A model generated the notes under the pieces. That model saw only the letters and a list, made by a program, of their open reading frames with translations, had not been told where the DNA came from and did not search any database. Positions 17,615 to 30,946 of a DNA stretch of 64,000 nt are shown here, in pieces (within the stretch, counting starts at the first letter, position 1; each line of letters starts with the position of its first letter). A program made the position numbers and the translations under genes. The stretch comes from Pseudooceanicola pacificus (GTDB lineage: Bacteria > Pseudomonadota > Alphaproteobacteria > Rhodobacterales > Rhodobacteraceae): contig NZ_WNXQ01000007.1 in NCBI RefSeq assembly GCF_009789075.1, forward strand, positions 1-64,000, written 5' to 3'.

Positions 17615-18925
17615 ATGAGACGCGTGTGGGTCACCGTAGGCATTCTGTCTCTCCAGGCCACTCTCTCTCTGGCCGACGACGTGCCCGAACCGGTGACCCA
17701 CGCGGATTTCGCTCCGGTCGATATGGACCTCGCCCTGCTGGGCCGCGACCTGTTCTTCGACCCGCTGCTTTCGGGCAATCTCAACATCTCCTGCGCCACC
17801 TGCCATCACCCCTCGATGGGCACGACGGATTCCATGTCGCTGTCGCTGGGCGAAGGGGCCGAGGCGCTTGGGCCCGACCGCCATGTCACGGCGCGCAACC
17901 GGCCCGTCGCGCGGATCGCCCGAAACGCCCCAGGGTTGTTCAACCTCGGCGCTTTCGACGTCCGTTCGCTGATGCTCGACGGCCGGGTCGAGGCCGACCC
18001 TGACGCGCCCTTCGGCATCCGCATGCCCCCGGGGCGAGATCTGCAGCGCCCGGTGCCCTCGGTCCTGGCCGCGCAGGCCCTGTTGCCGCTGTCGGACCCC
18101 GACCAGATGGCCGGTCATCCGGGCGAAAACGCGGTGGCCGATGCGGTGGCGGCGGGGAATTACTCCGGTCCCGGCGGGGCATGGTTCATCGTGACCTCGC
18201 GCGTCGCCAACAACCCGACCTATGCCGAAAGGTTTACCGCCGTGCTGGGCAACCGGCCGCTGGATATCACCGATATCGGCCGGGCGCTGGCGGATTATAT
18301 CGGCCACGAATTCATGGCCATCGACAGCCCCTTCGACCGCTACCTCGCCGGGGACAAAACCGCGCTGAACTCGGCGCAGACCCGCGGGATGGAACTGTTC
18401 TACGGCCCCGCCGGCTGTGCCGCCTGCCATTCCGGCGCGCTGCAGACCGATCACGGGTTTCATTCCATCGGCATGCCCCAGATGGGGCCTGGCCTGGTCG
18501 CCGAAACCCATGTCGACCTGGGCCGGGGCGCCGTGACGGGGCTGGAGGAAGACAATTACCGCTTTCGCACCCCGTCCCTGCGCAACGTGATCCAGACCGC
18601 GCCCTATGGCCATGACGGCGCCTATGCCACGCTCGACGGCGTGGTGCGTCACCACCTGGACCCGTTTGGCGCGCTTGGCAGCTATGACCGCTCGCAGGCG
18701 CGGCTGCATGACGTGACACTCGATGACGGCGACTGGACCGTGATGGACAATTTCGACGAGGTCATGCGCATCGCCATGTCCGCCGAGATCGCGCCGGTCT
18801 CGCTCACCGATCCCCAGATCGCCGACCTGGTCGCCTTCCTCGACGCGCTGACCGACCCCGGCGCGGGCAAGGACCGGCTGGGACCGCCCGACCGCCTGCC
18901 CTCGGGCCTGCCGCTGGATCGGTGA
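17615..18925 (+). CDS. Di-haem cytochrome c peroxidase / MauG family protein
   Basis: The 436-residue periplasmic protein has a signal peptide (cleavage near SLA-DD, residue 20) and two haem c sites, CATCH at residues 60-64 and CAACH at 268-272, as in bacterial di-haem peroxidases. These reduce H2O2 with electrons from cytochrome c or azurin-like donors, or oxidise protein side chains (MauG). C-terminal motifs TPSLRNVIQTAPYGHDGAY and IADLVAFLDALTD fit the family. It is longer than the usual ~320-350 residues, with extra sequence between the haem domains. No methylamine dehydrogenase genes are nearby, so a peroxidase role is more likely than MauG. Confidence 0.87.
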   Translation: MRRVWVTVGILSLQATLSLADDVPEPVTHADFAPVDMDLALLGRDLFFDPLLSGNLNISCATCHHPSMGTTDSMSLSLGEGAEALGPDRHVTARNRPVARIARNAPGLFNLGAFDVRSLMLDGRVEADPDAPFGIRMPPGRDLQRPVPSVLAAQALLPLSDPDQMAGHPGENAVADAVAAGNYSGPGGAWFIVTSRVANNPTYAERFTAVLGNRPLDITDIGRALADYIGHEFMAIDSPFDRYLAGDKTALNSAQTRGMELFYGPAGCAACHSGALQTDHGFHSIGMPQMGPGLVAETHVDLGRGAVTGLEEDNYRFRTPSLRNVIQTAPYGHDGAYATLDGVVRHHLDPFGALGSYDRSQARLHDVTLDDGDWTVMDNFDEVMRIAMSAEIAPVSLTDPQIADLVAFLDALTDPGAGKDRLGPPDRLPSGLPLDR

Positions 18926-18964
18926 GCCCTTCCCAAGCGGGCCCGGATGGCCTAGATCGCGGGC

Positions 18965-20317
18965 ATGACAGAGACATTGCATATCGTCGGCGGCGGCATG
19001 GCCGGATCCGAGGCCGCCTGGCAGGCCGCCCAGCTGGGGGTCGACGTGGTGATCCACGAGATGCGCCCGCAGGTCGGCACATTTGCGCATCGCACCGGCA
19101 ACCTGGCGGAAATGGTGTGTTCGAACTCCTTCCGCTCGGATGACAGCGAGCAGAATGCCGTGGGCCTGCTGCATTGGGAAATGCGCCAGGCCGGCGGGCT
19201 GATCATGCAGACGGCCGACCGCCACCGCCTGCCCGCCGGCGGCGCGCTGGCTGTCGACCGCGATCCGTTTTCCGAGGCGGTGACCGCCGCCATCGCCGCC
19301 CACCCCCGCATCCGGGTCGAGGGTGGCGAGATCGACGCCCTGCCCGACAGCGGCCAGTGGATCATCGCCACCGGCCCGCTCACCTCCGAAGGGCTGGGCC
19401 GCGCGATCCAGGCCGAGACGGGCAGCGAACGGCTGGCCTTTTTCGACGCCATCGCACCCATCGTCTATGCCGACAGCATCGACATGGATGTGGTCTGGGC
19501 CCAGTCCCGCTATGACAAGGGCGAGACCGAGGCCGAGCAGAAGGCCTATCTGAACTGCCCGATGGACCGCGCCCAGTACGAGGCCTTCATCGACGCGCTG
19601 CTGGCCGCGGACAAGACCGAGTTTCACGAGGGCGAGACGGCGGGCTATTTCGATGGCTGCCTGCCGATCGAGGTCATGGCCGAACGCGGCCGCGAGACCC
19701 TTCGCCACGGGCCGATGAAACCCGTCGGCCTGACCAATGCGCACCGGCCCGACGTGAAACCCTATGCGGTGGTGCAGCTGCGCCGGGACAATGCGCTTGG
19801 CACGCTGTTCAACATCGTCGGCTTTCAGACCAAGATGAAGTACGGCGCGCAAACCGATGTTTTCAAAATGATTCCCGGGCTGGAGAACGCCAGTTTCGCG
19901 CGCCTTGGCGGGATTCACCGGAACACCTTCCTGAACTCGCCCAGCCTGCTGGACGACCGCCTGCGCCTGCGCTCGCGCCCGCATATCCGCTTTGCCGGTC
20001 AGGTTACCGGGGTCGAGGGCTATGTCGAAAGCGCCGCGATGGGGCTGCTGGCCGGGCGCATGGCGGCCTCGGCGATCCTCGGGATCGACCTGCCGCCGCC
20101 CCCGCCCGAAACCGCCACCGGCGCGCTGGTGACGCATATCACCGGCGGCGCGGATGCCAAGACGTTCCAGCCGATGAACGTGAACTTCGGCCTGTTTCCC
20201 CCGCTCGACGGGGTCAAGGGCGGACGGCGCGGGCGCAAGGATCGCTACAAGGGCTATACCGACCGGGCCAAGGCGCTGTGGCAGGACTGGCTGCAAGGCG
20301 CGACCGCGCCGGCCTGA
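18965..20317 (+). CDS. trmFO: TrmFO, folate/FAD-dependent tRNA m5U54 methyltransferase
   Basis: The 450-residue flavoprotein methylates U54 of the tRNA T-loop using 5,10-methylene-tetrahydrofolate and FAD. The N-terminal FAD motif is [15 protein letters not shown]. Further family blocks are [52 protein letters not shown] and, at the C-terminus, [11 protein letters not shown]. The length is standard. The ribosome site is weak, but the start is fixed by the FAD motif only a few residues in. Confidence 0.96.
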   Translation: MTETLHIVGGGMAGSEAAWQAAQLGVDVVIHEMRPQVGTFAHRTGNLAEMVCSNSFRSDDSEQNAVGLLHWEMRQAGGLIMQTADRHRLPAGGALAVDRDPFSEAVTAAIAAHPRIRVEGGEIDALPDSGQWIIATGPLTSEGLGRAIQAETGSERLAFFDAIAPIVYADSIDMDVVWAQSRYDKGETEAEQKAYLNCPMDRAQYEAFIDALLAADKTEFHEGETAGYFDGCLPIEVMAERGRETLRHGPMKPVGLTNAHRPDVKPYAVVQLRRDNALGTLFNIVGFQTKMKYGAQTDVFKMIPGLENASFARLGGIHRNTFLNSPSLLDDRLRLRSRPHIRFAGQVTGVEGYVESAAMGLLAGRMAASAILGIDLPPPPPETATGALVTHITGGADAKTFQPMNVNFGLFPPLDGVKGGRRGRKDRYKGYTDRAKALWQDWLQGATAPA

Positions 20318-20351
20318 AAACGTGAAGACCGCCGGGCAAGTGGCTAAGAAG

Positions 20352-21236
20352 ATGACGTTTCACACCCGGTTCGCCCCATCCCCGACCGGCCCGCTGCACC
20401 TGGGCCACGCCTATGCCGCCTGGGTCGCGCATGACCTGGCCCGGGCCAGCGGCGGCACCTTTCAACTGCGGATCGAGGATATCGACCGGAGCCGCGCGCG
20501 CCCGCAATGGGATGCGCAGCTGCGCGACGACCTGCGTTTTCTGGGGCTGAGCTGGCCCGAGCCGGTAATGCGCCAGTCCGACCGCATGCCCGCCTATCGC
20601 GCGGCGCTCGCGGCACTCTGGTCGCGCGGCCTGCTCTACCGCTGCGACTGCAACCGCCACGACATCGCCGCCGCGCTGCAGGCCCCGCAGGAGGGCGCGC
20701 CGGTCCTCGGCCCGGATGGCCCCGTCTACCCCGGCACCTGCCGCGCCAGGCATCCGCGCACCGGGCCAATGCCCGACGGCGCCCTGCGGCTCGACACTGC
20801 CCGCGCGCTCGACCTGCTGGGCATCGACGCGCTCGGCTTCACGGAGACCGGCCCCGACGCGCCGCAGGGCCCCGGCAGCCCCGTGATGACAGCGGCTGAG
20901 GTCCGCAAGGGCATCGGCGATGTGGTGCTGGCCCGGCGCGGCATGGGCACGTCTTACCACCTGGCGGTGACGGTGGATGACGCCGCGCAGGGCATCACCC
21001 TGGTGACCCGGGGCGCCGACCTCTTCGAGGCGACCTTTATCCATGTCCTGCTGCAACACCTGCTGGGCCTGCCCCTGCCCGGCTACCACCACCACCGCCT
21101 GATCCGCGATGCCCAAGGCAAGCGGCTGGCGAAACGCGACGACTCCCGGGCGATTGCCCTCTACCGGGCCGAAGGCGCCAGCGCGCAGGACATCCGGCGC
21201 ATGGTCGGGCTACCGCTCAGTACATCGGCCCCATAA
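20352..21236 (+). CDS. gluQ: Glutamyl-queuosine tRNA(Asp) synthetase
   Basis: The 294-residue protein is a truncated glutamyl-tRNA synthetase paralogue (GluQRS) that attaches glutamate to queuosine in tRNA-Asp. It has the catalytic core only: [18 protein letters not shown] (HIGH-type motif), a zinc-type cysteine cluster (YRCDCNRHD then YPGTCRARH), and the KMSKS equivalent KRLAKRDDS. The anticodon-binding domain is absent. An in-frame GTG at 20322 could add ten residues. The 3' end overlaps the convergent hisI by 20 bp. Confidence 0.93.
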   Translation: MTFHTRFAPSPTGPLHLGHAYAAWVAHDLARASGGTFQLRIEDIDRSRARPQWDAQLRDDLRFLGLSWPEPVMRQSDRMPAYRAALAALWSRGLLYRCDCNRHDIAAALQAPQEGAPVLGPDGPVYPGTCRARHPRTGPMPDGALRLDTARALDLLGIDALGFTETGPDAPQGPGSPVMTAAEVRKGIGDVVLARRGMGTSYHLAVTVDDAAQGITLVTRGADLFEATFIHVLLQHLLGLPLPGYHHHRLIRDAQGKRLAKRDDSRAIALYRAEGASAQDIRRMVGLPLSTSAP

Positions 21237-21576
21237 GCTCGTATTCCTCGGTCTTGCCGACCGCGGTGTAGAAACAGCTGCGCCGGTTGGTGTGACAGGC
21301 CGGCCCGGTCTGGCGCACCAGCAGCAGCAGGGTGTCGCGGTCGCAGTCGATGCGCATTTCCACCAGCAATTGCACGTGCCCGCTGGTCTCGCCCTTGCGC
21401 CACAGCGCCTGGCGCGAGCGCGACCAATAGGTCACCCGCCCGCTGTCGAGCGTGGCCCTGATCGACTCGGCATTCATCCAGGCCATCATCAGCACATCGC
21501 CGGATTCCTCGTCCTGCGCGATGGCCGGGATCAGCCCGTCGCGGTCGAACTTCAGTGTCTTGGGATCGAGGCGCAT
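21217..21576 (-). CDS. hisI: Phosphoribosyl-AMP cyclohydrolase
   Basis: The 119-residue HisI enzyme opens the adenine ring of phosphoribosyl-AMP in histidine synthesis. Signatures are [36 protein letters not shown] and [19 protein letters not shown], including the metal-binding Asp and Cys residues. No HisE domain is fused. It stands apart from other his genes and overlaps the end of gluQ tail to tail. Confidence 0.96.
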   Translation of the reverse strand: MRLDPKTLKFDRDGLIPAIAQDEESGDVLMMAWMNAESIRATLDSGRVTYWSRSRQALWRKGETSGHVQLLVEMRIDCDRDTLLLLVRQTGPACHTNRRSCFYTAVGKTEEYELMGPMY

Positions 21577-21641
21577 GTTTCCGACCTTTGCATCGAGATC
21601 ACGACGCCTTATCTATTGTGGCGAAGCGGAAAGGAACAGCC

Positions 21642-22094
21642 ATGTCCGGCGAAAGTGATCTGATCAAACTCTACTCGTCGCGGATCCTTGCGCTGGCCGC
21701 CGACATTCCCCACCAGGAGCGGCTGTCCGACGCGGATGCCACGGTCAAGCGGCGCTCGCCGCTCTGCGGGTCCACGGTGACGGTGGACGTGCGGCTGAGC
21801 GACGGGCGGGTCGACGGCTTCGGGCAGGAGGTGCGCGCCTGCGCCCTGGGCCAGGCCTCGGCCAGCATCGTCGGCAGCGCCATCATCGGGCGCACCCGGG
21901 ACGAGGTGATCGCCGCGCGCGATGCGCTCAAATCCATGCTCAAGGACGACGGGCCGACGCCGCCCGCCCCGTTCCAGGAGCTGGAGGTGCTGCGCCCCGC
22001 GCGGGAATATCGCAACCGCCACGCCTCGATCATGCTGACGCTGGAAGCGGTGGCCGAGGCGATGGAAAAAGCCGAACAAAGCAACTGCGCTTAA
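21642..22094 (+). CDS. IscU/NifU-like iron-sulfur scaffold protein, atypical
   Basis: The 150-residue protein has the IscU fold signature: SPLCGSTVTVDVRL with the first Cys and RACALGQASASIVGSAIIGRT with the second. The third cluster-binding position reads NRHASIML, with Ala where IscU has Cys, so it cannot ligate a cluster in the classical way. Such variants recur in alphaproteobacteria; their role in cluster assembly is not settled. AAGGAA precedes the ATG. The upstream frame is open to 21555, but without resemblance. Confidence 0.85.
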   Translation: MSGESDLIKLYSSRILALAADIPHQERLSDADATVKRRSPLCGSTVTVDVRLSDGRVDGFGQEVRACALGQASASIVGSAIIGRTRDEVIAARDALKSMLKDDGPTPPAPFQELEVLRPAREYRNRHASIMLTLEAVAEAMEKAEQSNCA

Positions 22095-22149
22095 CCTCAC
22101 ATTGGGAATTTCGCTCTAATCCATGTCCGTCGACATGGAGGGAGCGCGC

Positions 22150-23586
22150 ATGCAGCCGGCCCAGACAACGCATTATGGCAACGCCCGGGCCGACCCCCCG
22201 GCCGATGCCACATCGGTGGACCGCAGGATCAACCGGCTGGCGCATGCCGCGGCGGACCTCGGCCGCGAAATCGTCGATCTCGCCGGGTTTCTCGAAGGTC
22301 TGGACAGCCAGGCGCAGGACCAGCTGGAACGCCTGCGCGCGCTGAACGAGGGCGCGTCGCACCTGATGCAGGTCAATACCTCGGTGACGGAAACCCTGTC
22401 GGGGATGACCGCCACGGTTGCCCTGGCCCTGTCCCGGCTGGAGGAGGCCGAGCAGAGCATGGGCGACACCACCGCCAACTGGCGCGAGATGACGGACTGG
22501 ATCATCGCCCTGGATCAGCGCAGCAACAGCGTGCAGCACATGCTGGACGCTGTGAACCAGAACAACGACCAGATCGCGACCATCGCCGCGCAGGTCAACA
22601 TGCTGGCGATAAACGCCAAGATCGAGGCCGCCCGCGCGGGCGAGGCCGGGCGCGGATTCTCGGTTGTCGCCGATGCCATCAACGAGCTGTCGCAACGCAC
22701 CGGCACCGCCTCGCAGGACGTCAGCCGCAACGTGCGCAACATCACCGACTGGGTGGCCGAACTGCAGACCGAGTCCGGCAATGTCACGCGCCGGGCCCAG
22801 CAGGTCGGCGAGATGGGAGAGGCCACCTTTGCCGTGCTCTGCGATGCCAGCCGCCAGATCGCCGGCACGCGCCAGCAGTCCGACCTGATTTCGGCCGACC
22901 TGACCCAAGCCCAGCAGGCCTTGCAGGACTTCCACCCCCATCTGTCGCGCATATCGGACGCGGTGAATCACAGCGTCTCGGGCGTCGGCACGGCACACAA
23001 GCGGATCAACCGCCTGATCGACGGGTCCGAGACGATCGTGCAGGACAGTGTCGAGCTTGGCGGCACCTCCGACGACTCGGTCTTCATCACCGCCGCGCAA
23101 CAGAACGCAGCCGAACTGTCCCGCCTGCTCGAAGAGGCGGTGGAGGCTGACCGACTCGCGATTGAGGACCTGTTCGACACCAGCTACCGGCCGATACCGA
23201 ACACCGATCCGCCGCAGGTCATGGCCCGTTTCACGCATCTGACCGACACGCTCTTTCCCCAGGTGCAGGAGCCGACCCTGCAGCTCGACCCGCGCGTGGT
23301 CTTCTGTGCCGCGGTCGACCGCAAGGGTTATCTGCCAACCCACAACCGCAAGTTCTCGCAACGCCCCGGCAAGGACCCGGTGTGGAACCAGTCGCATTGC
23401 CGCAATCGCCGCATCTTCAACGACCGTGTCGGCCTCAAGGCCGGCCAAAGCACCGACCCGTTCCTGCTGCAGGTCTATCGTCGCGACATGGGCGGCGGGG
23501 AATTCGTGATGATGAAGGACGTCTCGGCCCCGATCACGGTGCACGGCCGGCACTGGGGCGGTCTGCGACTGGCCTACCGCTTCTGA
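22150..23586 (+). CDS. Soluble methyl-accepting chemotaxis-type protein
   Basis: The 478-residue protein has no transmembrane segment. A long coiled coil at about residues 25-330 holds the MCP signalling tip (ATIAAQVNMLAINAKIEAAR then GEAGRGFSVVADAINELSQR), which contacts CheA and CheW. The last ~110 residues form a separate sensor-like domain with VVFCAAVDRKGYLPTHNRKF, CRNRRIFNDRVGL and GGGEFVMMKDVSAPI. This module caps other soluble or membrane MCPs in proteobacteria; its ligand is unknown. The ATG at 22150 has GGAGGGAG five bases upstream and is preferred over the ATG at 22123. No other chemotaxis gene is in the window. Confidence 0.85.
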   Translation: MQPAQTTHYGNARADPPADATSVDRRINRLAHAAADLGREIVDLAGFLEGLDSQAQDQLERLRALNEGASHLMQVNTSVTETLSGMTATVALALSRLEEAEQSMGDTTANWREMTDWIIALDQRSNSVQHMLDAVNQNNDQIATIAAQVNMLAINAKIEAARAGEAGRGFSVVADAINELSQRTGTASQDVSRNVRNITDWVAELQTESGNVTRRAQQVGEMGEATFAVLCDASRQIAGTRQQSDLISADLTQAQQALQDFHPHLSRISDAVNHSVSGVGTAHKRINRLIDGSETIVQDSVELGGTSDDSVFITAAQQNAAELSRLLEEAVEADRLAIEDLFDTSYRPIPNTDPPQVMARFTHLTDTLFPQVQEPTLQLDPRVVFCAAVDRKGYLPTHNRKFSQRPGKDPVWNQSHCRNRRIFNDRVGLKAGQSTDPFLLQVYRRDMGGGEFVMMKDVSAPITVHGRHWGGLRLAYRF

Positions 23587-23608
23587 CTGGCGGGTTCTGA
23601 CTGGCGGG
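23581..23608 (+). repeat. 14-bp exact tandem duplication over the chemoreceptor stop codon
   Basis: TTCTGACTGGCGGG occurs twice without a gap (23581-23594 and 23595-23608). The first copy holds the last codon and the TGA stop of the chemoreceptor gene. It ends one base before the A-run of the opposing terminator. Confidence 0.9.
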
Positions 23609-23609
23609 C

Positions 23610-23646
23610 AAAAAAAAACCGCCGCACTTCCAGGGGAAGGCGGCGG
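23610..23646 (-). terminator. Strong intrinsic terminator for the ligA-recG direction
   Basis: Read on the minus strand, a long GC hairpin (23619-23625 with 23640-23646 and an inner 23627-23631 with 23635-23639, loop of three) is followed by nine T (A-run 23610-23618 on the plus strand). It closes the minus-strand unit that contains ligA, recG and the small protein gene at 23795. Confidence 0.88.
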
Positions 23647-23794
23647 AAGGAATGCGGTTTCGTGGGGGACATGAAAACCCGGCCGGGGAATGAGACAAAG
23701 CCGGCGTCCAGAGAGGCAATCCAGAGTGCTGCCGCATCTGGGGGATGTCAGGCAGCGTGGGGTCTTCGGGCACGAAATCGCGGGCAGAAAACTT

Positions 23795-23953
23795 TCAGAC
23801 CAGGGTGGGCAGATGCAGCGCACCGTAAAGCATGACCATCAACGCGACGGCGCCGACAGCGTCCTGCAACAGGGTGTCAGGCGATTGCGCGGCCATCGAC
23901 TTGATCCGTTCCAGCATGTCGGGGTCCTCCGTATGCGTTGCGTTGTTGCTCAT
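23795..23953 (-). CDS. Small 52-residue membrane protein downstream of recG
   Basis: The short frame reads from ATG at 23953 to TGA at 23795. Its N-terminal half is polar and helical (MLERIKSMAAQSPDTLLQDA); its C-terminal half is a single hydrophobic segment, VGAVALMVMLYGALHLPTLV. AAGGA lies about ten bases upstream. Similar small proteins with LERIK and a final hydrophobic helix occur in related genomes as I remember them; no function is known. It lies between recG (88 bp upstream) and the strong terminator at 23610, so it is probably on the recG transcript. Confidence 0.7.
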   Translation of the reverse strand: MSNNATHTEDPDMLERIKSMAAQSPDTLLQDAVGAVALMVMLYGALHLPTLV

Positions 23954-24040
23954 TTGTTCTCATATCCTTAACGCCGCGGCAAGAACTTTTTGAGAACATT
24001 CTGGAACAAAATGGCAACCCATTGATGGCCAAGGGAAATG

Positions 24041-28530
<4,490 letters not shown>

Positions 28531-29247
28531 TCAGGCGCCGATGGCCACGCGCTGTTCGTCCATCGCCTCGGGCTCGGGGTCGCGCAGGACATAGCCCCGG
28601 CCCCAGACCGTTTCGATGTAGTTGTTCCCGCCCGTGGCGGTCGACAGCTTCTTGCGCAGTTTGCAGATGAAGACGTCGATGATCTTCAGCTCGGGCTCGT
28701 CCATGCCGCCGTAGAGATGGTTCAGGAACATCTCTTTCGTCAGCGTGGTGCCCTTGCGCAGGCTCAGCAGTTCCAGCATCTGGTATTCCTTGCCGGTCAG
28801 GTGCACGGACTTGCCCGACACCTCCACCGTCTTGGCGTCGAGGTTCACCGAGACCTTGCCGGTGCGGATGATCGACTGGGAATGCCCCTTGGAGCGCCGG
28901 ATGATCGCGTGGATCCGGGCGACAAGTTCCTCGCGATGGAACGGCTTGGTCAGATAGTCGTCGGCGCCAAAGCCGAAGCCCTTGATCTTGCTGTCGGTGT
29001 CATCCGCGCCCGAAAGGATCAGGATCGGCGTGTCGATCCGCGCCAGGCGCAGCTGCCGCAGCACGTCGTGCCCGTTCATGTCCGGCAGGCCGAGATCCAG
29101 CAGGATCAGGTCGTAGTCGTACAGCTTCGCCAGGTCGATGCCTTCCTCGCCCAGGTCCGTCGTGTAGACGTTGAGATTGGCATGGGTGAGCATCAGTTCG
29201 ATGCTCTTCGAAGTCGTCGGGTCATCTTCTACCAGAAGGACGCGCAT
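28531..29247 (-). CDS. ctrA: Cell-cycle response regulator CtrA
   Basis: The 238-residue OmpR-type regulator has a receiver domain (residues 1-120) with acidic pocket EDD at 7-9, phospho-acceptor Asp51 in [17 protein letters not shown] and Lys in [21 protein letters not shown] winged-helix domain follows ([29 protein letters not shown] and [14 protein letters not shown]). The sequence is nearly the same as other alphaproteobacterial CtrA proteins. In Rhodobacteraceae CtrA controls motility, gene-transfer-agent and late cell-cycle genes. It follows sciP on the same strand, with its own promoter and a candidate CtrA box (see 29299). Confidence 0.98.
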   Translation of the reverse strand: MRVLLVEDDPTTSKSIELMLTHANLNVYTTDLGEEGIDLAKLYDYDLILLDLGLPDMNGHDVLRQLRLARIDTPILILSGADDTDSKIKGFGFGADDYLTKPFHREELVARIHAIIRRSKGHSQSIIRTGKVSVNLDAKTVEVSGKSVHLTGKEYQMLELLSLRKGTTLTKEMFLNHLYGGMDEPELKIIDVFICKLRKKLSTATGGNNYIETVWGRGYVLRDPEPEAMDEQRVAIGA

Positions 29248-29298
29248 GCCCGTTCTCCATTCATTTGCTCTACGACACCGGATCGTGAAGCGATTTAG

Positions 29299-29335
29299 TT
29301 AATCACAGGTTACTGTGGAGATACATAATTGACAA
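29299..29335 (-). promoter_or_regulatory. ctrA promoter with overlapping candidate CtrA box
   Basis: On the minus strand TTGTCA (29330-29335), a 17-bp spacer and TAACCT (29307-29312) form a promoter about 60 bp before the ctrA ATG. On the plus strand 29299-29313 reads TTAA, seven bases, TTAC, one mismatch from the CtrA consensus TTAA-N7-TTAA, and it covers the -10. Binding there would repress the promoter, as in CtrA negative autoregulation known from Caulobacter P1. Confidence 0.5.
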
Positions 29336-29367
29336 TCAACTCAAGGATGTACACGGCATACCCTCAT

Positions 29368-29646
29368 TTAGGTACGACGGAACTTCTGAACGCTTGTCGC
29401 CTTCAAAGCTTCTTCACCAAATTCGGCCACGGCCGAGACCCATTCCAGGAACTCGTCCCTGCTCAGCCCATAGCATGTCAAAGCCTCTTCCTGCGAGATC
29501 AATCCGTGGGCGACGCCGCGCACCACGGCCGCCTTGCGTGAGGCGACCCATCTCGTGGTGCCCGGATCGGGCAGATCGGCCCGGGTCATGACGCTGCCGT
29601 CCGGCAATGTCACGGCCCTTGGCCCTTGGACTTTCTTAAGATACAT
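29368..29646 (-). CDS. sciP: CtrA inhibitor SciP (DUF1153)
   Basis: The 92-residue protein is the DUF1153 family member SciP, a small helix-turn-helix protein that binds CtrA and blocks its activation of transcription in Caulobacter. The core RWVASRKAAVVRGVAHGLIS and EEALTCYGLSRDEFLEWVSA is well conserved. The start MYLKKVQGPRAV is chosen because family homology begins there; upstream in-frame codons extend the frame to 29730 without resemblance. It lies 121 bp upstream of ctrA on the same strand and is divergent from mnmA. Confidence 0.94.
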   Translation of the reverse strand: MYLKKVQGPRAVTLPDGSVMTRADLPDPGTTRWVASRKAAVVRGVAHGLISQEEALTCYGLSRDEFLEWVSAVAEFGEEALKATSVQKFRRT

Positions 29647-29718
29647 GGCGATAAATCCCCGCATTCCCTTGCATGGCGAAGATGGCCCTGCGGCTTTAAC
29701 GGGGGGTGAAACGGCGCC

Positions 29719-29746
29719 TTGAGAAAGCATCGCATTTTCCTATATT
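29719..29746 (+). promoter_or_regulatory. Probable promoter of mnmA
   Basis: TTGAGA (29719-29724), a 16-bp spacer and TATATT (29741-29746) lie about 45 bp before the mnmA start codon, in the divergent region shared with sciP. Confidence 0.55.
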
Positions 29747-29791
29747 CTCGGGCACTTGCCGCACGCCGCTGACCGGCGACAGGAGAGACGC

Positions 29792-30934
29792 ATGGCACTG
29801 GACCGCACCGAAGGACTGAACTCGCTGGGATTCGCGAAATCCCCGGCCGAGACGCGCGTCGTCGTCGCCATGTCCGGCGGGGTCGACAGCTCGGTCGTGG
29901 CGGCGATGCTGGCGGAAGAGGGGTATGACGTGGTGGGCGTCACGCTTCAGCTTTACGATCACGGCGCGGCGCTGGCCAAGAAGGGCGCCTGCTGCGCGGG
30001 GCTCGACATCCACGACGCCCGCCGCGTGGCCGAGGAGATGGGGTTTCCGCACTACGTTCTGGATTACGAGAACATCTTCAAGGACGCGGTGATCGACGAA
30101 TTCGCCGACAGCTATCTGGCCGGCGCGACCCCGGTGCCCTGCATCCGCTGCAACGAGCGGGTGAAGTTCAAGGACCTGCTGGAAACGGCAAGGGACCTGG
30201 ATGCCGATTGCATGGCGACGGGCCATTACATCCAGCGGATGGAGGGCGCGCAGGGGCCGGAACTGCACTGCGCCGCCGATGCCAACCGCGACCAGAGCTA
30301 TTTCCTGTTCTCGACCACGCCCGAACAGCTGTCCTTCCTGCGCTTCCCGCTGGGCCACCTGCCCTCCAAGGCCGAGACCCGCAAGCTGGCGGCGAAATAC
30401 GGGCTGCCCGTGGCCGACAAGCCCGACAGCCAGGACATCTGCTTTGTGCCCAACGGCAACTACGCCTCGGTGATCGAGAAGCTGCGCCCCGGCGCGGCCG
30501 AGCCGGGCGAGATCGTGCATGCCGACGGGCGGGTGCTGGGCACGCATGAGGGCGTGATCCACTACACCATCGGCCAGCGCCGGGGCCTGGGCATCGGCGG
30601 GCTGTCGGAACCGCTCTACGTGGTCAAGCTGGATGTCGACACCCGGCGCGTCATCGTCGGCCCGAAGGAGCTGCTGGCCACCCGGACGATCCCGGTGCGC
30701 GAGATCAACTGGCTGGGCGACGGTGCCTTCACCGACCTGTCGGAGCGTCATATCTCGGTCAAGGTCCGCTCGACCCGCCCCCCGCGCGACGCGATCCTGC
30801 GCCCGCTCAGCGCCACCACCGCCGAGGTCGAACTGCTGACCCCCGAGGAAGGCGTGTCGCCCGGGCAGGCCTGCGTGTTCTACGACACCGGCAGCTCGCG
30901 CATCCTGGGCGGCGGCTGGATCTGGAAGGGCTGA
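29792..30934 (+). CDS. mnmA: tRNA-specific 2-thiouridylase MnmA
   Basis: The 380-residue enzyme thiolates U34 of tRNA-Lys, -Glu and -Gln. The PP-loop ATP site is [18 protein letters not shown]. The catalytic cysteines are in [13 protein letters not shown] and [10 protein letters not shown], and the C-terminal beta-barrel region reads [13 protein letters not shown] to the end. AGGAGAG before the ATG supports the start MALDRTEGL. The stop codon lies inside a hairpin shared with the convergent monooxygenase gene. Confidence 0.97.
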   Translation: MALDRTEGLNSLGFAKSPAETRVVVAMSGGVDSSVVAAMLAEEGYDVVGVTLQLYDHGAALAKKGACCAGLDIHDARRVAEEMGFPHYVLDYENIFKDAVIDEFADSYLAGATPVPCIRCNERVKFKDLLETARDLDADCMATGHYIQRMEGAQGPELHCAADANRDQSYFLFSTTPEQLSFLRFPLGHLPSKAETRKLAAKYGLPVADKPDSQDICFVPNGNYASVIEKLRPGAAEPGEIVHADGRVLGTHEGVIHYTIGQRRGLGIGGLSEPLYVVKLDVDTRRVIVGPKELLATRTIPVREINWLGDGAFTDLSERHISVKVRSTRPPRDAILRPLSATTAEVELLTPEEGVSPGQACVFYDTGSSRILGGGWIWKG

Positions 30935-30946
30935 GGGCTCAGCCCT
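30927..30946. terminator. Hairpin containing both convergent stop codons
   Basis: AGGGCTGA (30927-30934) pairs with TCAGCCCT (30939-30946) around loop GGGC. The left arm holds the TGA of mnmA and the right arm the reverse-strand TGA of the monooxygenase gene. There is no T-run, so termination would need Rho or another factor. Confidence 0.4.

Noticed and set aside
17315..20296. A very long open frame on the minus strand (about 990 codons) opposite the di-haem peroxidase and trmFO.
   Set aside because: It has a His/Arg/Gly-rich composition with no domain, and the plus strand here carries recognisable, full-length families. It is a GC-rich antisense shadow.
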